A stretch of DNA of 64,000 nucleotides from CBDAUN01 sp965214875 (GTDB taxonomy: Bacteria > Pseudomonadota > Gammaproteobacteria > Arenicellales > JAJDZL01): NCBI GenBank assembly GCA_965214875.1, contig OZ243980.1, forward strand, positions 1,612,001 through 1,676,000. Reading direction: 5' to 3'. The position numbers and the translations under genes are program-made. Below the pieces are notes generated by a model, which was not told the origin of the DNA, made no database searches, and was given only the letters and a program-made list of their open reading frames with translations. Below are positions 28,300-37,939 of the stretch, piece by piece; positions within the stretch are counted from its first letter, which is position 1, and every line of letters starts with the position of its first letter.

Positions 28300-28601
28300 T
28301 TCCGCTCTCCCACTATTTGATGCTTGCCGCAGCGGTGTTCTCGATCGCAGTGGTAGGAATATTCCTAAATCGCAAGAATGTCGTGATTCTGCTGATGGCG
28401 ATCGAATTGCTGCTTTTGGCTGTCAACATCAATTTCATTGCGTTTTCCCACTATCTTCAGGATCTTGCGGGACAGGTCTTTGTGTTTTTCATACTCACGG
28501 TTGCCGCCGCCGAGGCCGCCATCGGGCTTGCGATTCTGATTGTGCTGTTTAGAAATCGAAATACTATCAATGTGGACGATTTGAATCGCTTGAGCCGCTG
28601 A
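28296..28601 (+). CDS. nuoK: NADH-quinone oxidoreductase subunit K
   Basis: NuoK is a three-helix membrane subunit homologous to MrpC. The 101-residue protein has the two buried glutamates of the family in LLMAIELLLLAVNINFI and TVAAAEAAIGLAILIVLFR. Length is standard. It overlaps the end of nuoJ (ATGA) and is followed by nuoL after five bases. Confidence 0.96.
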   Translation: MIPLSHYLMLAAAVFSIAVVGIFLNRKNVVILLMAIELLLLAVNINFIAFSHYLQDLAGQVFVFFILTVAAAEAAIGLAILIVLFRNRNTINVDDLNRLSR

Positions 28602-28606
28602 TTGCT

Positions 28607-30571
28607 ATGCTTTGGATCTACGCACTTATCCCTTTCAGCTGTCTAGCAACGTCAATCATTAACGGCGTGTTTGGCCGAATGATCGGCAGGCATGCGGCGC
28701 ACCGGCTTGCGATAGCGGGTGTTGCGATCAGTTTTTTGCTCTCCCTGTACGTATTGTATGATGTCATGCAGGGCAATCTATTCAACGGCCCGCTCTACAT
28801 TTGGGCGATCAGCGGCAATCTCAGCATCGAGATCGGGTTCCTGATTGACGAGCTTTCTGCGTCTATGGCGGTCGTGGTAACGTTCGTGTCCTTCATGGTG
28901 CACATCTACACTATCGGGTATATGCGCGATGATGCAGGCTATCAGCGGTTTTTCTGCTATATCTCGCTTTTCACCTTTGCAATGCTGATGCTGGTGATGT
29001 CCAACAACTTCGTGCAGCTATTTTTCGGCTGGGAGGGTGTCGGTGTCGTGTCGTATTTGCTGATCGGATTCTGGTTCGACCGCGACACGGCGATTTTTGC
29101 CAATCTTAAAGCCTTTTTGGTCAACCGGGTTGGCGATTTTGGATTCATTCTGGGCATAGCGGCTGTCGTGTATGTCTTCGGCAGCGTGGATTATGCAATG
29201 GTATTTGCTCAAGCGCCTGCGGTTGCGAGCATGACGGTTGAGGCGTTCGATGACGTTCATTGGCATTGGCTGACTATCATCGCGCTACTGCTTTTCGTCG
29301 GTGCAATGGGCAAGTCGGCCCAAGTGCCGCTGCATGTTTGGTTGCCCGATTCGATGGAAGGACCGACGCCGATCTCCGCCCTGATTCATGCTGCGACAAT
29401 GGTGACGGCAGGCATCTTCATGGTGGCGCGGATGTCTCCGCTATTTGAGTTGTCGACGGTTGCTCTTTCAGTGGTGATCACGATTGGAGCTATCACAGCG
29501 CTATTTATGGCCTTGGTCGGACTGGTGCAAAACGATATCAAGCGAATCGTTGCCTACTCGACGCTGTCCCAGCTGGGGTATATGACCGTCGCGCTCGGCG
29601 CATCAGCCTATGCTGCGGGCTTGTTTCATTTAACGACGCATGCGTTTTTCAAAGCGCTGTTGTTTCTTGCCGCCGGATCGGTGATCGTTGCGATGCATCA
29701 TCAGCAGGACATCCGGCACATGGGCGGACTGAAAAAGATGATGCCAATCACATACTGGACTGCGCTGATCGGTTCTCTGGCGCTTGCTGGAGTTCCTCCG
29801 TTCGCAGGCTTCTACTCTAAGGATGCCATCGTTGAAGCGGTGCACGCGAGCACCGTGCCGGGCAGCGGCTTTGCCTATTTCGCAGTTACGGCTGGTGTGT
29901 TTGTGACCGCCTTGTACTCGTTTCGAATGCTGTTTGTGGTGTTTCACGGCAAGCCGAGAATGTCTTATGCGGAAGCGGGCCATGTGCGCGAATCGCCTTG
30001 GGTGATCACATTGCCGCTGATTGCGCTAGCTGTGCCTTCGGCGCTGTTCGGTGCCCTATATGCTGGCCCAATGCTATTCGGCGAGTTCTATGGCTCGACT
30101 TTGGTGGTGGCGCCGCAAAATGATGCCCTTGGCGAGGTCGGTGCCGCATACGATGGCAAGAGCTGGCTGTCGGTAGCTGGCGCGATGATCGCCCATGGTG
30201 TTGTCACTCCGCCTTTCTGGCTTGCTGCTTTGGGCATTTTCGCAGCCTGGCTGCTTTATGTGCGCATGCCCCAGTTGCCGGGCCGAATCAAGCGGCGCTT
30301 CATCTGGGCTTGGAATATTCTCGACATGAAGTATGGATTTGACGAATTCAATCAAGCGATTTTCGCCAATGGCACGCGTTCGCTTGGCGGTCTTTGCTGG
30401 CGACTGATCGACATCAGAATGATTGATGATGGCATTGTCAATGGTGTCGCGCGCGCAGTTCATCGCCTGGCGAACCGGATTCGCAACATCCAGTCGGGCT
30501 TTGTGTATCACTATGCCTTCACGATGATTATCGGCTTGTTCCTGCTCATCACTTGGTTTATTTCAAAATAG
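28607..30571 (+). CDS. nuoL: NADH-quinone oxidoreductase subunit L
   Basis: NuoL is the distal antiporter-like proton-pumping subunit. The 654-residue protein has the conserved FFGWEGVGVVSYLLIGFW segment, GAMGKSAQVPLHVWLPDSMEGPTPISALIHAATMVTAG (with the key Lys and His residues) and NDIKRIVAYSTLSQLGYM. About 15 helices can be counted, plus the long lateral helix region toward the C-terminus. It follows nuoK closely and precedes nuoM by 18 bases. Confidence 0.96.
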   Translation: MLWIYALIPFSCLATSIINGVFGRMIGRHAAHRLAIAGVAISFLLSLYVLYDVMQGNLFNGPLYIWAISGNLSIEIGFLIDELSASMAVVVTFVSFMVHIYTIGYMRDDAGYQRFFCYISLFTFAMLMLVMSNNFVQLFFGWEGVGVVSYLLIGFWFDRDTAIFANLKAFLVNRVGDFGFILGIAAVVYVFGSVDYAMVFAQAPAVASMTVEAFDDVHWHWLTIIALLLFVGAMGKSAQVPLHVWLPDSMEGPTPISALIHAATMVTAGIFMVARMSPLFELSTVALSVVITIGAITALFMALVGLVQNDIKRIVAYSTLSQLGYMTVALGASAYAAGLFHLTTHAFFKALLFLAAGSVIVAMHHQQDIRHMGGLKKMMPITYWTALIGSLALAGVPPFAGFYSKDAIVEAVHASTVPGSGFAYFAVTAGVFVTALYSFRMLFVVFHGKPRMSYAEAGHVRESPWVITLPLIALAVPSALFGALYAGPMLFGEFYGSTLVVAPQNDALGEVGAAYDGKSWLSVAGAMIAHGVVTPPFWLAALGIFAAWLLYVRMPQLPGRIKRRFIWAWNILDMKYGFDEFNQAIFANGTRSLGGLCWRLIDIRMIDDGIVNGVARAVHRLANRIRNIQSGFVYHYAFTMIIGLFLLITWFISK

Positions 30572-30589
30572 CAAGGAGAAGTTTGCGGG

Positions 30590-32080
30590 ATGCTGTCCTT
30601 GGATGCTGGGTTCGATTTAAGCATAGTGATCTGGCTGCCGATCATCGGCGGCTTGCTGGTTCTTGTTGCCGGCAAGTCAAGCGACGAAACGGCTCGCCGC
30701 ATCGCCTTGGCATTTTCCATTGCCACGCTCATATCGAGCTTGCCGCTCTATACGAAGTTTGATCCATCGATTTCTAGCTATCAGTTCCTTGAATATCGCG
30801 AATGGATTTCGGCATTCAATATCAACTACTCCCTTGGAATCGACGGGATATCATTGCCGCTGATTCTGCTTACAACCTTGCTGACCGTGGTAGTCGTGAT
30901 CGCGGGATGGCGGGCGATTCAGACGCGGGTTGCGCAATATATGGCTGCGTTCCTGTTTCTGGAGGGATTGATGATCGGAGTGTTTTGCGCCCTCGACGCG
31001 ATATTGTTCTACATTTTCTGGGAAGGCATGCTGATTCCGATGTTTTTGATCATCGGTGTATGGGGCGGCGAAAACCGTGTCTATGCGGCAATAAAGTTTT
31101 TTCTGTATACATTGATTGGCTCTTTATTGATGCTGGTGGCATTTCTCTACCTGTACAACGCCAGCAGTTCGAGCTTTGACATTCGTGACTGGCACGACTT
31201 GACGCCGATCGACCTGCATGTTCAGATATTGATTTTTCTCGCGCTTTTTTCAGCCTTTGCGGTCAAGGTGCCGATGGTGCCGGTGCACACCTGGTTGCCG
31301 GATGCGCACGTTGAAGCTCCGACTGGCGGGTCGGTGATTCTTGCGGCCGTCATGTTGAAGATGGGAGCTTATGGGTTTTTGCGTTTCAATTTGCCGATTG
31401 TGCCGGACGCGTCGCATGAGCTTGCAATTTTCATGATCGCGTTATCACTCATTGCAGTGGTCTATATCGCTTTGGTCGCTTTGGTTCAGACCGATATGAA
31501 AAAGTTGATCGCGTATTCGTCGATTTCGCATATGGGTTTTGTCACCTTGGGTTTTTTCGTCTTCAACGTGCAGGGAATCGAGGGTGCCATCGTGCAGATG
31601 ATTTCGCATGGTTTCGTATCCGGGGCGCTGTTTTTATGCGTTGGCGTGCTCTATGATCGGCTTCACTCGAGAAAGATTGCAACCTACGGCGGAGTCGCCC
31701 ATAGCATGCCGGTGTTTGCGGCATTCATGATGCTGTTTTCGCTGGCGAATGTGGGTTTGCCTGGAACTTCGGGCTTTGTGGGCGAGCTACTAGTGATTAT
31801 CGGTGCGTTCCAAGTTAGTGTTGTCTATGCAATCATTGCGGCATTGACCCTGATTTTCGGAGCTGCCTACACGCTATGGATGTACAAGCGAGTTATCTAT
31901 GGCGCAGTCGTCAGCGATGCAGTCGCTGCGCTTAAGGATTTGAACAAGCGCGAGGCTCTAGTGCTGAGCATGGTCGCGTTTTTTGTGCTGCTGATCGGCA
32001 TATGGCCCTATCCGCTGCTTGAGATGATGCATTCCTCGGTCAGCTTGCTTGTCACGCAGACATCTATCGTGAAATTCTAG
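30590..32080 (+). CDS. nuoM: NADH-quinone oxidoreductase subunit M
   Basis: NuoM is the second antiporter-like subunit. The 496 residues include FWEGMLIPMFLIIGVWGG with the essential Glu, KVPMVPVHTWLPDAHVEAPT and DMKKLIAYSSISHMGFV. An AAGGAG precedes the ATG at 30590. In nearly all operons of this type nuoN follows directly; here the next sequence is the remains of an unrelated gene, so nuoN is missing from this position and from the rest of the window. Confidence 0.96.
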   Translation: MLSLDAGFDLSIVIWLPIIGGLLVLVAGKSSDETARRIALAFSIATLISSLPLYTKFDPSISSYQFLEYREWISAFNINYSLGIDGISLPLILLTTLLTVVVVIAGWRAIQTRVAQYMAAFLFLEGLMIGVFCALDAILFYIFWEGMLIPMFLIIGVWGGENRVYAAIKFFLYTLIGSLLMLVAFLYLYNASSSSFDIRDWHDLTPIDLHVQILIFLALFSAFAVKVPMVPVHTWLPDAHVEAPTGGSVILAAVMLKMGAYGFLRFNLPIVPDASHELAIFMIALSLIAVVYIALVALVQTDMKKLIAYSSISHMGFVTLGFFVFNVQGIEGAIVQMISHGFVSGALFLCVGVLYDRLHSRKIATYGGVAHSMPVFAAFMMLFSLANVGLPGTSGFVGELLVIIGAFQVSVVYAIIAALTLIFGAAYTLWMYKRVIYGAVVSDAVAALKDLNKREALVLSMVAFFVLLIGIWPYPLLEMMHSSVSLLVTQTSIVKF

Positions 32081-32113
32081 CGACTTGGCTGGTAAAGTTG
32101 CGGATATCTGCCG

Positions 32114-33048
32114 ATGACTATTGAGTTTCGCAACAATCTAAGAAACGGCAGCCTGGCAGGAACGACCAAGCCGCTGGGGCTGTGGGGCGAAGACTCTGAG
32201 TACGGCATCATGAAGCAAGTCCTGCTTGGACCGATGGCTACTTTAACTGGACGGATGAGGAGAATCTGGAATTCAGCCCAATCTGCCGCACGGCAGATTG
32301 GGAAGGCTCGAGTTTCGATCGCAATTTAGCCGCCCGTCAGCATGGCCAATTAGCGGATGCCTACCAAAGCGCCGGTGTGGAAGTGTTTATGCTTGAACCG
32401 AATCAGCATACACCGTATTAAATATATACGTGAGACTCGAGCGTCATGACACCGTTCGGTCCAATCGTTGGCCAACTTGCCAACCCCGAGGCGCAGAGGT
32501 GAGCATGCAGAAGTCTTGCGATTCTATCTGGCGCACGAGATTCCCGTCTACGAAATGGTTAGCGCTGGAAACTTTGAAGGCGGAGACTTTCACATGATCG
32601 AGCCTGGCGTTGCACTGATTGGCTATACCGGCAAGCGCTCAGAACAGCGGACCACTATGCAAGTCGACAGATGATGGATGCAACGAGAGGGCTGGGAGGT
32701 CAAGTATGCCTGATCGACGAGTTCTATGTGCACATTGATCTGATGGTTTGCATGCTCGCGCCGAAATGCGCAGCAATCCGTCTATATACGACCGAACCGG
32801 ACGTGATCGATTGGCTGCGCTTGAAGCAGGTCGAACTGACCGAGTCGGGTTTTCGCGACACGATCACTCTGGAGTGCATGTGGTTGCGCTCGGCGATGGC
32901 CGTGTGCTCTCAACTGCCGGCGGCCGGCTTGAATGCAAAACTGCGCACTCGCGGATTCGAAGTCTATGATGCCGAAATGACCATGTTTACCAAAGCAGGC
33001 GACGGCGTTCGCTGCATGTCGCAGCCACTCAAGCGCTTGCCGGGATAG
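32114..33048 (+). pseudogene. Amidinotransferase / arginine-deiminase-family pseudogene
   Basis: Fragments in several frames spell one ancestral protein in order: GLWGEDSEYGIMKQVLLGP, DGYFNWTDEENLEFSPICRT, DSSVMTPFGPIVGQLANP, HEIPVYEMVSAGNFEGGDFH, EPGVALIGYTGKRSE, IDEFYVHIDLMVCMLAPKCA and YDAEMTMFTKAGDGVRCMSQ. These match the pentein fold of amidinotransferases and dimethylarginine hydrolases (the EGGDFH and FYVHIDL blocks hold active-site Asp and His). At least three frameshifts and several stops, for example after HTPY near 32420, interrupt it, so no active enzyme can be made. It occupies the place where nuoN would be expected. Confidence 0.8.
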
Positions 33049-33058
33049 TGCAAGATAT

Positions 33059-33550
33059 TCAAGGCATGCCAAACGAAATGGCCCGACCTGCATTGGGTGG
33101 CAAGTCGAGCTTGCGGTGTGTTCGCATTATGATTTCAAGATTGCTCTGGACCTGTTGCTTGAAGTCGCAGATCGACCGTTTATTGAGATCAAATCCTAGT
33201 GCCATGATCTCGTTGGTCGCAGCGAGGAAGTTTGCTGTCTCGTGGTAGAGTTGATGGAAGATTCGAAACCGTTTGCAATCATAGGCGATTAGCCGGGTTT
33301 CGATTCTCAATGGACTGTCTAAGCGCAGTTCCTGCAGATAGTTCACATGCGACTCGACCACTGCATACTCGAATCCTTTGCGGGCTTCGAGTGTTGCATC
33401 ATCGTTGATAAGTTCCCAAAACGCGTACGTTGCGAGATCGCAGACGTGCACATAGTAGGCGACATTCATGTGGTCATATTCATCTACCCATTCTGTGCGA
33501 ACTTTGTCGCGGTGCAGAACTATATCAATTGTGAAATCGCTAATTCGCAT
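33059..33550 (-). CDS. Acyl-CoA thioesterase family protein (hotdog fold)
   Basis: The 163-residue protein has the hotdog thioesterase pattern: VRTEWVDEYDHMNVAYYVHV near the N-terminus (the D-x2-x-HMN motif of 4-hydroxybenzoyl-CoA-type thioesterases), then ESHVNYLQELRLDSPLRIET and FRIFHQLYHET. Similar proteins are found with carnitine or betaine catabolism genes (betainyl-CoA thioesterases), which might fit the betA-like gene 13 kb away, but that link is speculative. It ends 10 bases from the convergent amidinotransferase remnant. The frame is intact. Confidence 0.75.
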   Translation of the reverse strand: MRISDFTIDIVLHRDKVRTEWVDEYDHMNVAYYVHVCDLATYAFWELINDDATLEARKGFEYAVVESHVNYLQELRLDSPLRIETRLIAYDCKRFRIFHQLYHETANFLAATNEIMALGFDLNKRSICDFKQQVQSNLEIIMRTHRKLDLPPNAGRAISFGMP

Positions 33551-33564
33551 ATGTGGATTTTTTT

Positions 33565-33690
33565 TGAGTTTATAGACAAAGACTGACTTTTGCTACGCTA
33601 CCCGCCTGTTTTTATTGTTCAGTCTTCGCAACTCACTAAGCGTGCACTGATTTCTTTTCGCCGGGTTGCACGGACCGCGCAGCAGCCAAT
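33565..33690 (-). pseudogene. Short remnant of an HNH-gene 3' end
   Basis: About 125 bases match 34953-35080, the 3' end of the decayed methylase-HNH gene, with roughly 70-75% identity. Shared blocks include TATAGACAAAG, GCTAAG/ACTAAG with CGTG, and CGGGTTGCACGG versus CGGTTGCATGG. Read on the minus strand it gives part of the CGPCN...LSGLR tail. The two copies flank the Rpn-family gene, so that gene may have entered or been duplicated next to this sequence. Confidence 0.6.
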
Positions 33691-34012
33691 GGCATATACT
33701 TGGCATCTGCTAGGAATCTCGAATTTTTAGAGTGAATCGGTGCTAAGTCGGGAAAACAATGCGATATGAAGCTGATCAGACTCTGTTTTAGTCTGGAGAC
33801 TCCGGTAAATCTGGATTAATCGGGTCATTTTAATTCAAATCGATGGATATTCGGTATGTTTTAATCAATAGTATCCGTCGATTTAGTGTCCTTATCTAAT
33901 TGTTTTCGTTTATGAATAATATAATTTTTCGTTTTCGGACAGACACTAAATGAGGTATGTCGATTGACCTTGCAATACACTTGTCGAATCGCCAGTTTTC
34001 CAGATAGCCTTG
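33691..34012. repeat. AT-rich intergenic stretch with 9-bp inverted repeat
   Basis: No gene is visible in these 320 bases. TTTAGTGTC at 33882-33890 is the reverse complement of GACACTAAA at 33942-33950, bracketing an AT-rich 51-base core that includes ATAATATAATTTT. It could be a regulatory stem, or the ends of a tiny mobile element. The stretch presumably carries the promoter of the Rpn gene. Confidence 0.35.
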
Positions 34013-34960
34013 ATGTCTGACGCGAGTTACAAGTCATTATTGTCGAACGCTTGGTTTGTCAGGCAGTTTATTGTCGCCTTCATAGATGCCGAAATGGTAT
34101 CAAAGCTCGACCTTGATTCTCTGACCCAGTATCCAACCGAGTCATTGGGTTTGCATGACCAGAACTTGCCACCTTCGTCTGGCCGTCGCCGCAAAAAGCA
34201 GCGACTCAACGACATCATGTGGAAGCTCGGCTATGTTGATGAAGACGAGCTATATCTGCTGTTCATGATCGAGGCGCAGTCGACCGTTGACTCGAAGATG
34301 ACGTTGAGAATTGGCGAGTATGTATTGAACTGGTATTCTCATATCATAGATTCCGGCGGGCGCAAGCAAGTCTTGCCCTTGATCATGCCGCTGGTCATCT
34401 ATAATGAGAGCATGCCGTGGCGTGCACCGACCAAGTTGCGAGACATGGTGGCGATACCGGAAGGTTTCAAGATCAGTCGACCGCTGGTGGATGTCGAGTA
34501 TTTCGTGATTGACGGAGAGCGCGTCATTGAATCGATGCAACTGCCCGAAGGCAACGTTTTTGCGCCGCTGCTTCGTAGCATGCATGCGCGCCAGATAGAG
34601 GAATTTCGGGAGAATTTGCTGACGACGAGCGAATTGGTCAGAGCGGCGGGACAGACGGACGCTTATTTGAAGGCGGTTACAACATTTGTGCTAGACTGGA
34701 AGTCGGTCAGGAATACCGGGTGGTTTGAATCGAGCGAGTATCAGGAGGTTGACGAAATGAGTTCAATAGGTTTTCCCGAATGGGAACGAGAATTCCATGC
34801 CAAAGGGCGTGCAGAAGGACTCGAGCAAGGACTTGAGCAAGTTGCCGAGCGGATGCTTGAAAGAGGTTGGCCCGCAAAGGAGATCGCAGACTGCACCGGA
34901 CTGAGTTTGTCACAAGTCAGAAATTTGCGCAATGCGAACAATAGCGGGTTAGGCTTATAG
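34013..34960 (+). CDS. Rpn-family recombination-promoting nuclease / putative transposase
   Basis: The 315-residue protein belongs to the Rpn/transposase_31 group: an N-terminal PD-(D/E)xK-type nuclease (YKSLLSNAWFVRQFI, RRRKKQRLNDIMWKLGY, then LYLLFMIEAQSTVDSKMTLR with the E-x-Q motif) and a C-terminal tail with GLEQGLEQVAERMLERGW ahead of a short helix-turn-helix-like segment (EIADCTGLSLSQVRNLRN). In E. coli RpnA promotes RecA-independent recombination. I used the ATG at 34013, one codon after an in-frame TTG. A second, longer-tailed paralogue lies at 49670. The gene is flanked by two copies of an HNH-gene end. Confidence 0.82.
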   Translation: MSDASYKSLLSNAWFVRQFIVAFIDAEMVSKLDLDSLTQYPTESLGLHDQNLPPSSGRRRKKQRLNDIMWKLGYVDEDELYLLFMIEAQSTVDSKMTLRIGEYVLNWYSHIIDSGGRKQVLPLIMPLVIYNESMPWRAPTKLRDMVAIPEGFKISRPLVDVEYFVIDGERVIESMQLPEGNVFAPLLRSMHARQIEEFRENLLTTSELVRAAGQTDAYLKAVTTFVLDWKSVRNTGWFESSEYQEVDEMSSIGFPEWEREFHAKGRAEGLEQGLEQVAERMLERGWPAKEIADCTGLSLSQVRNLRNANNSGLGL

Positions 34961-34974
34961 ACAAAGGCTGGCAG

Positions 34975-36429
34975 CTACTGTGCCATCCATCCGTTTTTCT
35001 TGTTGAGCGTTCGCAGTCCGCTAAGCGTGTATTGATTGCTTTTTGCCCGGTTGCATGGTCCGCACAACAGTACCCGGTTGGATATGTGATTCAGTCCGCC
35101 GTCCGAGCGCGGCGTGTTGTGGTCAAGTTCCAAGTACCGCGGGTCATCGAACAACCGGTCGCATCCCTGGCACTTTGAACCATATTGGTCAAACAGATGC
35201 TCATACATCTGCGTACGCGTCCAGCGGGCCTTCTGGTTCTTTCACGCGTTGGTTTGACTCGCGGAAACGGCGATGCGATCTCACCGTTATCTGTGCGTTC
35301 TGGGATAATGCTCACATAGCAGACATCCCCGAACAGCCCCACTTCGTCGCGCAGACGCCGAATGACTGTCTAATGCGCCTTGTCCCAGATCTCAATGCCC
35401 ACCCATTGCCGATTAAGTCTTTCAGCCGCTAAGCAGGTTGTGGCGCAGCCAGCAAAGGGGTCGAGGACTATATCGTTTTCGTTGCTGGATGCCTTGATCA
35501 TACGTTCGTATAGCGCAAGAGGTTTTTGGGTCGGATAACCAGTGCGTTCAGATGAAGTGTTGGGAATTCGCGGAACATCAGTCCAAATATTGATGAGCGG
35601 CTTACCTTTCGACTAATCCAAATATACCTTTAGTCCATCCATGCGAGGTTTTCCGTCGCGCTTGGTTGCAATGCGACCCGCTTTCCACCATGCTTCCAGC
35701 TGATCCAAATTGTACCCCCCCCCAGCCCCTTGATGACGGCGGAAGCGTTCCTCGCCAGTCAAACTTGCCCGAATCCGAGTTAATGCGAGATGCTGCGAGA
35801 TCATCCAGCTTGTAAAGTCTTCCGTCTTGGTCCTTGTGTCGAAACCGGCCAAGTTGAGATTCGCCGTATGACTGGTATTGCTGGTTCCATACGAAATCGC
35901 TGGATTTTGTGTAATACAGGATTACTTCTGAAACGCTGGCATAGCGATTGGCAGTATTGTGGCTGTTGCTGCGCTGCCAAGTGATCTGATTCCTGAAATT
36001 CCGCCATCCAAAGATCGCATCCATTATGGCTTTTAGGTAATGCGAAGCCGTCGGGTCACAGTGCAGATAGAGCGAACCAGTTGGCTTGAGTACGCGATGC
36101 ATGGCAAGCAGTCGCACAGCCATGAAGCACATGTATGCGCCCATACCGTCGGAATGCGCATAGCGGGCCGACTCGATGGCTTACATCAGCTTCGGATAGT
36201 CGTCTGTGATCTGGTCGGTCCATGACTCGTGTACATCGCGCTCCCATGACCAGCGGTCCTGAAACTTTGCACCGGCGGCAAGGCTGTCCGGGGTGGCATG
36301 AAAATCAAGACCTTTATTGAACGGCGGGTCGGTTGCGACCAGATCAACCGCCTCCGAATTCATGGCGCGCAGGAACTTCAGATTGTCGCCATGAAACAGC
36401 GTGCGGTTTTGCCAGTTTGCATTTGCCAT
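34975..36429 (-). pseudogene. DNA adenine methylase-HNH fusion, decayed
   Basis: Reading leftward from ATG 36429, the protein starts MANANWQNRTLFHGDNLKF with VATDPPFNKGLDFH (motif IV, N6-adenine/N4-cytosine methylase), then after a TAA continues in frame with GSLYLHCDPTASHYLKAIMD and FDWRGTLPPSSRGWG. A G9 tract (35715-35723) then shifts the frame away from YNLDQLEAWWKAGRIATKRD. Further in-frame TAG codons occur near 35602 and before TVIRRL (about 35370). In between are YPTQKPLALYERMIKASSNE and VLDPFAGCATTCLAAE (SAM motif). After another shift an HNH nuclease end is intact: CQGCDRLFDDPRYLELDHNT then CGPCNRAKSN. Three stops and two shifts mean it is dead as it stands. It resembles type III/beta-class methylases with a C-terminal HNH. 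Confidence 0.85.
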
Positions 36430-36493
36430 GATTCGTACTATGCGACAGAACGTTCTACCCTATCGTCAACTTTTGTTTGTGCTCCCGGTTTTT

Positions 36494-37933
36494 CTATGGG
36501 TGCGAGACCCAAGGTACCAAGCCAGCATCTATAATAACTTGTTGCGCGATTTGAGCGATGGACAGAAGTTGCTCGTCGTGCCCATGCGGAGCCAGAAATT
36601 GAAGACCGACCGGCATGCCGTTCGTGTCCTTGCCAACGGGCAGCGTAAGTGCGCAAAGATTCAGAATGTTTGCTATGCAGGTATTTTGAAGTGCTAGCAA
36701 GTTGATCGACCGGTAGTTCGGCATCGGCTCAAGTTCAGTCATTTTTGGCGGCGAGATTGGTGCTGTCGGACAAACCAAAGCGTCGCATCGATCGAATGCT
36801 TCGGGGGTCGATCGCGCAAACTCTTCAAGCTGTCTGACTCGCTTGAGATACTCTACAGCATCAATGTCCCCTGCGATTTCAATTCGGTCGGAAATGACAG
36901 GGTCTAGCGAATGCTCCCACTGCGGCAGTTCCGATTGATAGAATTCGATAAGCTCAGCCGAGACGGTTCCTCCTGAATGTCGAAATTGCACCGCATGCTC
37001 GCTTTCTACGAAATCTACATCAATAAGATTGGCATTCGTGCTGCGCTCAATCAACCCTAGCGCTTCCTGGCAGCGCTTTGCGATCGAAGATTCTGTCGCC
37101 GACCAAAGAAAATTGTCGGGCAAACCTAAGGTCAGTTCATTTTCGAAACAGCCGCGTATCGCTTCGTTCAGCTGATCAGGTGATTCGCAGTTTGGATCAA
37201 TTGCGCTGAACGCCGCTAGCAAGTCGGATACTCGCCGCGCGAGCACGCCAGGCACGTCCAAGTATTTGCTCAGTGGCACGATTCCGGCAGTTGACCACCG
37301 GTTCTTGCTAGGCTTGAAGCCGATGTTGCCGGTAAAAGAGGCAGGGATGCGCACTGACCCGGCGGTGTCGCTGCCAAGCGCGATCATCGCAGAGCCTTCG
37401 ATCAGACTTAGCCCGGCTCCTGTGCTAGACCCGCCCGGCACACGGTGGCTTTCAAGGTCGAACGGGTTCCATGGCGTGTTCCAGTGATTGTTCACTCCCA
37501 GTCCGCCATAGGCGAATTGAACCATGTGCGTCTTCCCCATGACAATTGCGCCATGCCTTCGAAGTGCGTCGACAACTGGACTTGGTCCATTGAACCGTTC
37601 TGGCAACGGGTCGGGCCCACCGGCGTATAGGGGCCAAGTGGGCAAGCCGTAGTTGTCTTTAACCGATATCGGAACGCCTAGCAAAGTGCCTGTCTTTGCA
37701 GAGTCGGAACCCGAACCCAGATTTCGGTCCGCCTGATGCGCGGCAGCAAGCGCTTTGTCAGGATCCCATGATACGTACGGATCACGCTTTGGAGAATTGG
37801 CATTGCGCCTGCCAATCGCAGATTCAATCAAGGTTGTTGCGGAGATCGCGTTCGAAAGCATCAACTCGGCGACTTGCCCGATCGGGTAGTCCGTCAACCT
37901 GTCGATATCAGTTTCAGCGAAGCGCATTGTCAT
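36494..37933 (-). CDS. Amidase-signature-family hydrolase
   Basis: The 479-residue protein has the Ser-cisSer-Lys triad of amidase-signature enzymes: K92 in GVPISVKDNYG, S169 in VPGGSSTGAG and the nucleophile S193 in GSDTAGSVRIPASF. It would hydrolyse a small amide in the cytoplasm. It lies 6 bases after dgcA on the same strand, in line with dgcN-dgcA, so it might supply a step of the same route, for example release of an N-acyl group; the substrate cannot be deduced. The frame is complete. Confidence 0.85.
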   Translation of the reverse strand: MTMRFAETDIDRLTDYPIGQVAELMLSNAISATTLIESAIGRRNANSPKRDPYVSWDPDKALAAAHQADRNLGSGSDSAKTGTLLGVPISVKDNYGLPTWPLYAGGPDPLPERFNGPSPVVDALRRHGAIVMGKTHMVQFAYGGLGVNNHWNTPWNPFDLESHRVPGGSSTGAGLSLIEGSAMIALGSDTAGSVRIPASFTGNIGFKPSKNRWSTAGIVPLSKYLDVPGVLARRVSDLLAAFSAIDPNCESPDQLNEAIRGCFENELTLGLPDNFLWSATESSIAKRCQEALGLIERSTNANLIDVDFVESEHAVQFRHSGGTVSAELIEFYQSELPQWEHSLDPVISDRIEIAGDIDAVEYLKRVRQLEEFARSTPEAFDRCDALVCPTAPISPPKMTELEPMPNYRSINLLALQNTCIANILNLCALTLPVGKDTNGMPVGLQFLAPHGHDEQLLSIAQIAQQVIIDAGLVPWVSHP

Positions 37934-37939
37934 TCGCAG

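Noticed and set aside
35715..35723. The C9/G9 tract as a working phase switch for the methylase
   Set aside because: Even with the tract corrected, three in-frame stops and a second frameshift remain, so tract length alone cannot restore the gene.
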